From Jaapia argillacea MUCL 33604 (Eukaryota > Basidiomycota > Agaricomycetes > Jaapiales > Jaapiaceae): a DNA stretch of 64,000 bases. This document shows, one piece after another, positions 56,294 through 64,000 of the stretch. The notes under the pieces were generated by a model, which was not told where the DNA came from, did not search any database, and was given only the letters and a program-made list of their open reading frames with translations. Position numbers and translations under genes: made by a program. The DNA is taken from positions 1,649,036-1,713,035 of the forward strand of contig KL197710.1 of the NCBI GenBank assembly GCA_000697665.1. The letters run 5' to 3'. How positions within the stretch are numbered: the first letter of the stretch is position 1; each line of letters opens with the position of its first letter.

Positions 56294-57640
56294 TGCCGAG
56301 AACGATCAAAGCTTCTGTTGTTCAAACATGTACAGAATCGTACAACCTTGAAGCTACTCTAGACAAGTTGGAGAAGCTGACAAGAATCGCAAAAGATAGG
56401 GATGGGAGCCAGTTGGCTGTCTTTCCCGAAGCTTTGTATGTTCGCCCTCTGCACCTCCACATCTTATCTAATCGCATCTAACCTTACCCATCTCATGCTG
56501 CAGTATCGGAGGCTACCCAAAGCACTCGACCTTCTCGGCCGTAGTCGGACTCCGTAATCCGGAAGGCAGAGATGAATACCTAGCCTACCACAATGCCGCC
56601 ATACCCGTTCACCCAGATTCACCCGCTATCAAGAGGATATGTGCCATTAGTAAGGAGACGGGAGTGTTTTTGGTTGTGGGGGTTATCGAAAAGGATGTGG
56701 TGTCTATTGATCCATTTGGTAAATCCGGAGAGGTGGGGAAGGAGAGTGTTGTGGTGACTGGAGGAGGGGGTACGTTGTATTGTACCGCGATATTTGTGGA
56801 CCCTGAGGAGGGGTTGGTTGGGAAGCATAGGAAGTTGGTTCCTACTGCCTTGGAGAGGTTGGTTTGGGGGACGGGAGGTGGGGGTAAGAACCTGAGCCTT
56901 TATGAGAAGGAATTCCGGAAGGTCGGAGGAGAGGGGGTGGGTGCGAAGATGTCGGCTGCTATTTGTTGGTAAGTAAGGTTTCTCCTGTTAACGAACGGGA
57001 TTCTGACGCTGTTTTTGGTAGGGAGAATTACATGCCTTTGCGTTCGTTCCCGTTCCACTGATTAGCCCTTGTGTAGCTAACGATTTGATATCATAGTCCG
57101 CACCTACTACTATAGCCAAGGCACCCAAATCTACATCGCACCCACAGTTGATTCCCGCCCATCATGGCAATCAACCATGACTCACATAGCTCTGGAAGGC
57201 CGCACCCATGTCCTATCCGCATGTCAATTCGCCCAAGAATCTCACTATCCTCCTTCACATCCTGTAGCTGACCCGCTCAATCGCAAGGCAGAGAATGTGA
57301 TGATTGCAGGAGGTAGTGTGATTATCAGTCCGCTTGGCGAGGTACTTGCAGGGCCGGTGTGGGGTGAAGGCGAGATTGTGTTGAGTGCAGAGTTGGATTT
57401 GGATGATGGGGTTAGGGGGGTTTTGGATCTGGACGTTGTAGGACATTATGCGAGGGATGATAGTGAGTTTTCGTTATCTAGTATTTTGCGGTATTTGATG
57501 GTTGGTCATAGTTTTCCAGCTGAGGGTGCTTGGGCAGTCCAGTTGAACTGGGGAGTGATTTTGGTGGTACTTTGGCGAGTTCCACCCTGCCTGAGGGAGT
57601 GGCAAACATTCGGTGGGGTGAGTTGACCACTTTCCTTTGA
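56294..57640 (+). CDS. Nitrilase-superfamily carbon-nitrogen hydrolase
   Basis: The start gives MPRTIKASVVQTCTESYNLE. The catalytic residues of the superfamily are all visible: Glu in LAVFPEALIGGYPKHS (joined across an intron), Lys in EEGLVGKHRKLVPTALERLV and Cys in SAAICWENYMPL. The block GTLYCTAIFVDPEEGLVGKH and the C-terminal GGSVIISPLGEVLAGPVWGE, ARDD fit a nitrilase (branch 1, nitriles to acids and ammonia) rather than an amidase. An exon GTQIYIAPTVDSRPSWQSTM, THIALEGRTHVLSACQF follows CWEN. After the ARDD end a donor GTGAGT and a late exon giving GGTLASSTLPEGVANIRWGE, LTTFL-stop at 57638 is my best reading of the end; a stop somewhat earlier is possible. The natural substrate is not known; fungal nitrilases often act on plant nitriles or cyanide-type compounds. 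Confidence 0.9.
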
Positions 57641-58193
57641 GCGACCAGGGAGCCGATGGTGGATAACGGCCCGGTGTAGTCATCCTTGGACGTCGAGCTG
57701 AAATGAAAAGTGGCTGCTGATGTCAACGGCGCATTGATCATACCTAGGTACAATGCATGACCTCTAACCATTCTTCTGACATGAGCCCGATGGCTATCAA
57801 TGAACGTTAATGAAGGGTCCACAGAGAACAGTTCTTGTGGCGGTCCGATCCACTGCGATTTTACGTCGCGTCATATTAGGGTTTTCTGTGGCTGGCTCTG
57901 CAAAGGGCATGTGAGCCACCCTGCCCACAACGTGCAGAGTTCGCGCCCTTTGTGCATATCCGTGTACGTACATGGGTGGCGGCTTGGGCCGACAAAGAGA
58001 TTGGTTTGCCAGATCGTCCCACCAAAGCTAGAATGCATTCAGAGCCTCGTGTCAATGTCTTTATCAAAGCGACGACACATATAAGCCAGTGCGGATTTTA
58101 GGCAAGGAGAACGCAACATACACCCTTGAAGGGTTACGACGTGATACTTGTTCTGGAAACCCACATCCCTTCTCGCATTATACCCAGATAATT
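57641..58193. other. Intergenic region with TATA-like box
   Basis: This holds the nitrilase 3' flank and the 5' region of the next plus-strand gene. ACATATAAG at 58077-58085 is a good TATA candidate about 110 bp before the start codon at 58194. No gene is seen. Confidence 0.45.
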
Positions 58194-59014
58194 ATGCAGT
58201 GCGACGAATCGTCCAATGCTAGAGAGGCTGTTTTCGTGATGTGGAGGAAGCGAATGGACTCGCTGGCGAGGCCGTCACAACCGCCTTCACCCTCGCCTTC
58301 GACGCCGCCTTCACAGTCCTTACCCTCGCCATGCATATCATTGTCACCTTCGCGGTCATCACCATCACCATCCTGTCGTTCACAAACACCATCTTGGTCG
58401 TCACCATCACCGTCGCCTTCGCCATCATCGTCACCGCCATTGAGGCATTCCTCATCATCCCTGAACATAACACGCCCAAAGCAGAATTCAGAAGCCAGCT
58501 GTGGGCGCAGCTCATGGAAGAACCCCCCAGGAAGGACGATCTATTCACCCTACGGAAATGCCGCGGCCGCTCGGAGAGTGAAGCGAGAGAGTTCATGTAG
58601 CTCCAGGACGTCGAATAGTTCAAGAGCGTCAAGCTATTCCAGTGTTTCCAGCCGATCGAGCGCCGGTCCTACCACACCACCACCCGAGCGGATGTGGGAG
58701 GATGACATCCCCACCGTCGTTAAGAACGAGGTTAGGCAGGGAGAAGGGATTCCGTTCGACAGGGCTTTCAGCACAGATCGGCGTGTTGAAACCTTCGGTC
58801 AAGTCGAGTAAGTTTCTCGTCCTACCCATTCCCTGAGTGAGTCTAATTCAGGGTTTTGCTCAGTCACGTTGAAAACACGATGTCGTTGCCCATAATGGTG
58901 GTCAGCAGGTGCTCGTCCACATTGGGCTCCGGGAGATGGACTGCGACTGATCGGAGAGCCGCTGATGAGATGTTTGAGATGTATATCGACAAGGGGGCAT
59001 ACGGGAACCTTTGA
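58194..59014 (+). CDS. Unknown Ser/Pro-rich protein with a structured-looking C-terminus
   Basis: The start at 58194 gives MQCDESSNAREAVFVMWRKR. Then comes a low-complexity Ser/Pro region (SPSPSTPPSQSLPSPC and more) encoded by about 58275-58470, and a Ser/Arg-rich region (RRVKRESSCSSRTSNSSRAS). The more ordinary end starts at PPPERMWEDDIPTVVKNEVR, FDRAFSTDRRVETFGQV. A splice (donor GTAAGT at about 58809, acceptor GCTCAG near 58862) joins this to DHVENTMSLPIMVVSRCSST, LGSGRWTATDRRAADEMFEM, YIDKGAYGNL-stop at 59012. The intron boundary and the long coding-like end argue for a real gene. I recognise no family. The Ser/Arg stretch could be a phosphorylated disordered region. On the opposite strand the low-complexity DNA also leaves frames open, but these have no splice or motif support. 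Confidence 0.55.
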
Positions 59015-59598
59015 GGAGACCGTCTTGCCGGGGATGGAGTTCACCAGGTTACCTTAGTATCCGGAAGCATAATGAGTTAATGGCAATTTCACTTTAGCAA
59101 TGACTGAGATCAAGTGTGAGCAGACATGCCAGGGTTTAGTCACTTGGCTGGGACTCGTAGATTCCCAAGGGCCCCAAATTATAACGATCGTGGACAGAAA
59201 CATGTTATCACCGGGATCTGCACTCGACCCCTCCATGCCGCATGTCTAGAGCATGGGTATACAAGAGGAGGGTCTCGAGATGTTTGCGAGCCCATTTAGC
59301 GTGTTTTGCACTTCAACAATGGAGGCCTCCACGTCGCGAACAAATAACAGATTTTCATGGGTGAGCAAGACCAATATCTAGAGACAATATTCCAGCAAAA
59401 AGTGATGAAAGGAATGGGTAGAGTTTGTTGTTGCCACGACCGAAGCTTCGGTTAAACGCCACAGAAAGCAAACACGGCCATCACCAAAGCCAACGCGCAT
59501 CCTCAACTTCTTCCCTCCCCCCCGTCGCTGTCAACGTAAAAGTGAGCTCGTCGTCGTCGCCAGCGCCAGCTTTCAGGCTTATCTATTCGTTTATATAG
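59015..59598. other. Intergenic region upstream of the septin gene
   Basis: This is probably promoter and 5' UTR of the septin gene. A C-rich run lies near 59515-59525. The perfect inverted motif CGAAGCTTCG is at 59441-59450. Nothing else is supported. Confidence 0.45.
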
Positions 59599-61339
59599 AT
59601 GACGGACTCCTACGCCTCCTCTCGCACCAACGGAGACCTCTCACCCTCCTCGAATGGAATGGCCTTGGGCAACGGCTCCAGCCCGTCTCAAACTCATAAT
59701 GCTGGCCTTTCCTCTGTCATCCGGAAAAAGCTCATGGGATATGTTGGTTTCGCGAACCTGCCAAATCAGGTCCATAGGAAGAGTGTGAGGAAGGGCTTCC
59801 AGTTCACCGCTATGGTCGTCGGTAGGTCGTCAAACGCGTCCAATATCCGAAACATATTGTACTGAAATTTTGCTTTTACCCCTGCGTAGGTGAATCTGGC
59901 CTCGGTAAATCTACTCTCATCAACACGCTGTTCAATACCCCTCTCTACCCAGCCAAGGAGCCGTTGCCTCCCAGCGCCGAGCGGCCGAAAACGGTTGCCA
60001 TTGAGAGTATTAGCGCGGGTTCGCAGTTCCCCTCACCTAGCTTTATTCGCTGTATTGCTGACCACTCCTACGTCTAGACATCGAGGAGAACGGCGTCCGC
60101 CTCCGCCTGACTGTTGTAGATACCCCTGGTTTTGGTGACTTTGTCAACAATGACGACAGGTACACGGGTACCTTCCTGTCTTTGGTGACCGCGTCTAATT
60201 CCGTCTTTCAGCTGGAAACCCATCGTCGAGAACATCGAGTCGCGGTTTGATTCCTACTTGGAGCAAGAGAACCGTGTCAACCGACAGAAGATCGTCGACA
60301 ACCGGGTCCATGCTTGCCTCTATTTCATCCAACCTACCGGTCACTCGTGAGCTTCTTCTCTATGGCAGTACAACCTGGGACGTTGCTTATTTTCCCCCGA
60401 ACAGCTTGAAACCGATCGACATCGAATTCATGAGACGGCTTCATAACAAAGTCAATTTGATCCCCATCATCGCCAAGGCTGATACACTCACTGACGAAGA
60501 GGTTGCCGAGTTCAAAGCACGAGTACGTTTATTGTGTGTCCCGTCATCACTGTGTCATTTAATGACCCTTGGGACAGATTTTGGCCGACATTGCCCACCA
60601 TAACATCCATATCTTCCAAGCCCCCACCTATGAAAATGAAGATGAGGAGTCCATTGCTGAGGCTGAGGAGATTGCAGGGAAGATTCCTTTTGCCGTGGTT
60701 GGGTCAGACAAAGTAGTTGAGACTCCTGACGGTCGTCACGTCCGGGGTCGATCATACCCGTGGGGTGTCGTTGAGGTCGACAATGAAGACCACTGTGATT
60801 TCGTCAAGCTCCGACAAATGCTCATTCGAACGTATATGGAGGAACTCAGAGAGCACACAAACGCTGTGTTGTACGAGAATTGGCGAACGGAGAAGCTTCT
60901 CAGCATGGGAGTGGCGCAAGACTCCAGCGTGTTCAAGGAGGTCAAGTACGTTACCTGTACAACTTTCTGTCTTCCATTAGCATCTGACGTTTCGTTCCAG
61001 CCCTGCCGCGAAGATGCAAGAGGAGCGTATCATGCACGAGGCAAAGCTTGCCAAGATGGAGGCGGAGATGAAGATGGTATTCCAGCAAAAGGTCCAGGAG
61101 AAGGAGGCGAAGCTCAAGCAGTCGGAAGAGGAGCTCTACGCGCGACACAAGGACATGAAGGATGCGCTGGAGAAGCAGCGTGGCGATCTCGAGGACAAGA
61201 AGAGGCGAATCGAGAGCGGCAGGCCATTAACTCCCGAGAAACCGAGTGTAAGTTGATCCATTGTGCGATTGCCCATTATTCCCCAGCGCTCATTACCTAG
61301 TCACAGACGGGCCGGAAGAAGGGGTTCCTACGCCAGTGA
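59599..61339 (+). CDS. CDC3: Septin of the Cdc3 type
   Basis: Septins are GTP-binding proteins that form filaments at septa and growth sites. The start at 59599 gives [20 protein letters not shown]; the polybasic-type lead-in is [20 protein letters not shown]. The GTPase domain has G1 [21 protein letters not shown]3 [14 protein letters not shown]4 [15 protein letters not shown], and the septin unique element near [20 protein letters not shown]. The C-terminal coiled coil follows ([60 protein letters not shown]), and the last exon [10 protein letters not shown] ends at 61339. Introns number seven, including one directly after FQFTAMVV and before GESGLGKS. The start [15 protein letters not shown] and the KKGF end fit Cdc3-type septins such as N. 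crassa CDC-3. All GTP-binding motifs are intact. Confidence 0.94.
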
Positions 61340-61774
61340 TCTCGTTTCTCATTTGGAAAATATGCCGTTCCCTTCCGCTTGTCGGGATGGATCCCCCCTT
61401 CTGTACATTGTTCTGTTGGGCTTTTGCCTCTCGTACAGTATTCCTTGCGTACTTCTTCCTATTATTGAGAACAGCCTTCCCTCCGCTCTCTCCACTGCAG
61501 CGCGTCTCGGACGCTCCCACACTCATTTACAAGATATCCCAGGTTCCATACCATCTCACCTTTAGTTGATTTTCGTTTGTTATGCCTTTCATGGAGTGTT
61601 TACGGATGGTAGTGATAGTGACGGTTCTCAATTCTTTACTCTAATATGATACACAATCGGGAGGACTGACATCCTCTCGCCTTGCCACACTGTCAATATG
61701 TGCAAGCAGCGATGCGACAATTGGGACAACTGGCCTGACGCCTCTACAACTCTTTCAGCTACTTCAACGACGGC
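61340..61774. other. Intergenic region between septin and MTR10
   Basis: This holds septin 3' UTR and the MTR10 promoter. A possible hairpin with GGATG (61604-61608) and CATCC (61670-61674) flanks GTGATAG and CTGA; I do not regard it as a snoRNA because box C is poor. No gene is seen. Confidence 0.45.
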
Positions 61775-64000
61775 ATGGCCGATATTCAGACTCTCCTTTC
61801 TGTACTTGATGTGTTCAGTCGTGCCCCAGACAAGGCGTCGCTAGAAACCGCTAATTCCTGGCTTCAGGACTTTCAACATTCCGTAAATCTCTCTCATTCA
61901 ATTCGACTGACATTCAGCTGCGATCTCTGACTAGCCGACCCTCTTTCCTTGTCTTAGCCTGATGCCTGGGCCACTTGTAATGTCCTCCTGCTCTCCCCAG
62001 ACGCCCCCCCTGCAGCCAAGCTTTTTGCTGCCCAGACTTTTCGTACGAAGGTCCGCCATCGGTTCAGTTCGCTTTTTGTGCCACCATCTTGATCCTTGTG
62101 CCCAGGTCACATACGACATCAACCAAGTTGATGATGCCAACTTACCCGCTCTGCGAGACACCTTGATCACGGCTCTTCAGCACTATCATAATGGCCCTCG
62201 CACGATCATGATACAGATATGCTTAGCCCTGTCTGGGCTTGCGCTACAGTTTCCATCCTGGAGCAACCCCGTCCAGTCGATGATCGATGTATTCGGAAAG
62301 AATCCTCCCACAGTTCCTGCGCTCCTCCATTTCCTGGCGATCCTACCTGAAGAGTTGACCACCAACACCAAAATACCCGTCACAGTCAGTGGCTACATTC
62401 ACTCCCCCCCCCCGACTCTCAGATCCTGATCCCCTGGATAGGATGATGAATATAGAGAGAGGGCCAACAACATACTAACGGTTAATGCTGAACAAGTTTT
62501 GGACTTGCTGTCCATGTATATCCAGGCTCCTGGTACGTTAGGTATACTCGCTTCTGTGACGGAATCTCATGATTTTTTAGGGGTGACCCATGTTATTCAA
62601 GCGCAGGTGTTCAACTGCTTGCGCAGCTGGTTGGTGGCAGGGGAGATTTCGGCTATGTCGCTCGCCGGAACACCTCTTCTTGGCTACTCGTTCGAGGCAC
62701 TCTCGTCCGAGGAGCTATTCGACCCCGCTGTAGACGTCATCTGCGACCTGATACACGAGACGCAAGAGATTGACGAGAACATGCAAGTAATTGAAGCCAT
62801 TGTTCCGCGGGTCATCGCTTTGAGGCCTCGACTGGCAGAGTGCAAAGATGACCCCGAGAAGATCAAAGGGTACGCCCGTATCTTCACTGAAGCGGGCGAG
62901 ACATATCGTCTCCTCCTTCTCCAGCACACCGAATCCTTCTTCCCCATCGTCGAGGCAATAGGCGAGTGCTCGGCATACCCCGATTTGGATATCGTTCCAA
63001 TTACATTCCACTTCTGGATGCGACTGGCGCAGAGTATTGGAAAGAAGCCTTCGGTATCGCCGCTCTTCCAAGACGCGTACAAGGCTCTCATGACAGTCAT
63101 CATTGGGCACCTCCACTTCCCAACCGACCCAGGGGCGATGACGGGACAAGAAGCCGACAGCTTTCGTGGTTTCAGGCATGTTATGGGCGATACCCTCAAA
63201 GACTGCTGTTTTGTTCTTGGGACCGATACTTGTCTTTTGACCGCATACGAAGTCATTCACGCTGCGTTAGCCAGAGGCCCTAATGTTTCTTGGCAGGAGA
63301 TTGAAGCGCCACTCTTCTCAATGAGATCCATGGGAGCAGAAATTGACCCACGGGATGACAAAGCCGTGCCGAAGATCATGGATCTTATCCCCTCACTCCC
63401 TAACCACCCGAAGATTCGATACGCTGCTCTCCTCATCATCTCGCGATATACTGAATGGATCAACCTCCACCCCGAATACATTCAGTACCAGCTCCAGTAC
63501 ATTTCCGCTGGGTTCGACGACCCCATCCAGGAGGTTAATGCGGCGGCTGGTCAGGCCCTGAAGTATATGTGTCAGGATTGTAAGAGAGTAAATCCCTTCA
63601 TCCCTCATAAGATGATCTTCTTTCTCTAACTATGCCACGTACCAGCACTTGATCGAATTCCTGCCCCAACTTCACACCTTCCTGAGCTCCTCGGGTTCCA
63701 AACTTGCGCAAGAAGACAAGATTCAGGTTTACGAGGCCATCGCCTACGTGATCTCAGCTATGCCAATGGAGCAGGCTGCGCAATCTTTGCGTACCTTCTC
63801 TATGGACATACTTGCCCATGTTCATGCCTTAGCAATGAAGCCCACGCGAGCCACTAAGCAAGAATTGGATGACGTTTGCAGTGAGTATAATCTCAAATCA
63901 TCAACGGATTGCACCCTGATTGGGTGCGTCATAGGTGGTCTTGAAAACCTAGAGATCATGCTGCATGTCATCCAAACGTTTGGGGATGAACTCCCATCTT
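61775..64000 (+). CDS. MTR10: Karyopherin Mtr10 / transportin-3 (runs off the right edge)
   Basis: This importin-beta family receptor imports SR-like mRNA-binding proteins into the nucleus. The start gives MADIQTLLSVLDVFSRAPDK, then ETANSWLQDFQHS, PDAWATCNVLLLSPDAPPAA, KLFAAQTFRTK (an importin-beta N-terminal-like HEAT pair), VTYDINQVDDANLPALRDTL, PALLHFLAILPEELTTNTKI, DDEYRERANNILTVNAEQVL, VFNCLRSWLVAGEISAMSLA, FEALSSEELFDPAVDVICDL, IHETQEIDENMQVIEAIVPR, YTEWINLHPEYIQYQLQYIS, QEVNAAAGQALKYMCQDC and EAIAYVISAMPMEQAAQSLR. These HEAT blocks match fungal Mtr10 and human TNPO3. At least six introns are visible; the intron at about 62384-62440 contains a run of ten C. About two-thirds of the protein lies within the window. 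Confidence 0.95.

Noticed and set aside
57717-57778. CTGATGT and CTGA pair after the nitrilase gene as a snoRNA
   Set aside because: Poor box C, and the guide mismatches the 18S stretch it first seemed to fit.
58178-58632. Minus-strand frames across the Ser/Pro repeat region as genes
   Set aside because: They exist because the plus-strand sequence is low in complexity; they have no start context, splice sites or motifs.
59402-59490. GTGATGA at 59402 as a snoRNA box C
   Set aside because: No CTGA follows within a usable distance; probably chance in the septin upstream region.
61604-61674. Stem GGATG/CATCC around GTGATAG and CTGA, downstream of the septin gene, as a C/D snoRNA
   Set aside because: Box C differs from RTGATGA at two key bases and the guide matches no rRNA stretch I know.
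62400-62440. Run of ten C as a sequencing error that breaks MTR10
   Set aside because: It lies inside an intron with a good donor (GTCAGT) and acceptor (GGATAG), so the protein frame is not affected.

Overview
The window is nuclear DNA of a filamentous basidiomycete, most likely an Agaricomycete. Genes are packed closely on both strands and are cut by many short introns (mostly 49 to 90 nt, GT-AG, with CTNAC/CTRAC-like branch sites). The gene set includes a Nox-type NADPH oxidase, a CAS1-type O-acetyltransferase, a Bck1 MAPKKK with a very long Pro/Ser-rich N-terminus, and a Cdc3-type septin. I see no bacterial operon, CRISPR array, retroelement or plainly foreign block. Exon coordinates are hand-made splice models from the sequence; the ends given are the inferred start and stop codons.

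Left part (1-15.4 kb): partial RAD51 (-), a RecQ helicase (-), NADPH oxidase (-), the spindle checkpoint protein Mad2 (-), a gene-poor stretch holding a REX4-like exonuclease whose catalytic residues are mostly gone (-), a mitochondrial carrier (-), and a divergent RING-CH membrane ubiquitin ligase (+). Centre (15.4-38.4 kb): nucleoporin Nup170/155 (-) head to head with a single-domain RNase III protein (+), a PPR-like mitochondrial protein (-), the proteasome tether Sts1/Cut8 (-), a candidate snoRNA host transcript (+), CAS1 (-), a rhomboid protease (-), a hydrolase-like/SnoaL-like protein (-) and an ankyrin-DIL protein (-). Right part (38.4-64 kb): Rrp15 (+), Gid8 with a candidate intronic snoRNA (+), Bck1 (+), an IQM-type protein (+), a DUF866 zinc protein (-), a flavin monooxygenase (-), mitochondrial ribosomal protein mS35 (+), a nitrilase-family enzyme (+), an unknown Ser/Pro-rich protein (+), a Cdc3-like septin (+) and the 5' part of the karyopherin Mtr10/transportin-3 (+).

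Most genes are housekeeping genes with no common pathway. RAD51 and RecQ adjoin; Nup170 and Mtr10 serve nuclear transport; Bck1, the septin and Nox all belong to growth and morphogenesis, but they are not clustered. The most interesting new signal is RNA rather than protein: two box C/D snoRNA candidates inside unusually long introns. One lies in a small multi-exon transcript at about 26.5-27.1 kb that does not look protein-coding, the other in intron 2 of GID8. Each has an antisense element ending at its D box that, from memory, matches a conserved stretch of fungal 18S rRNA.
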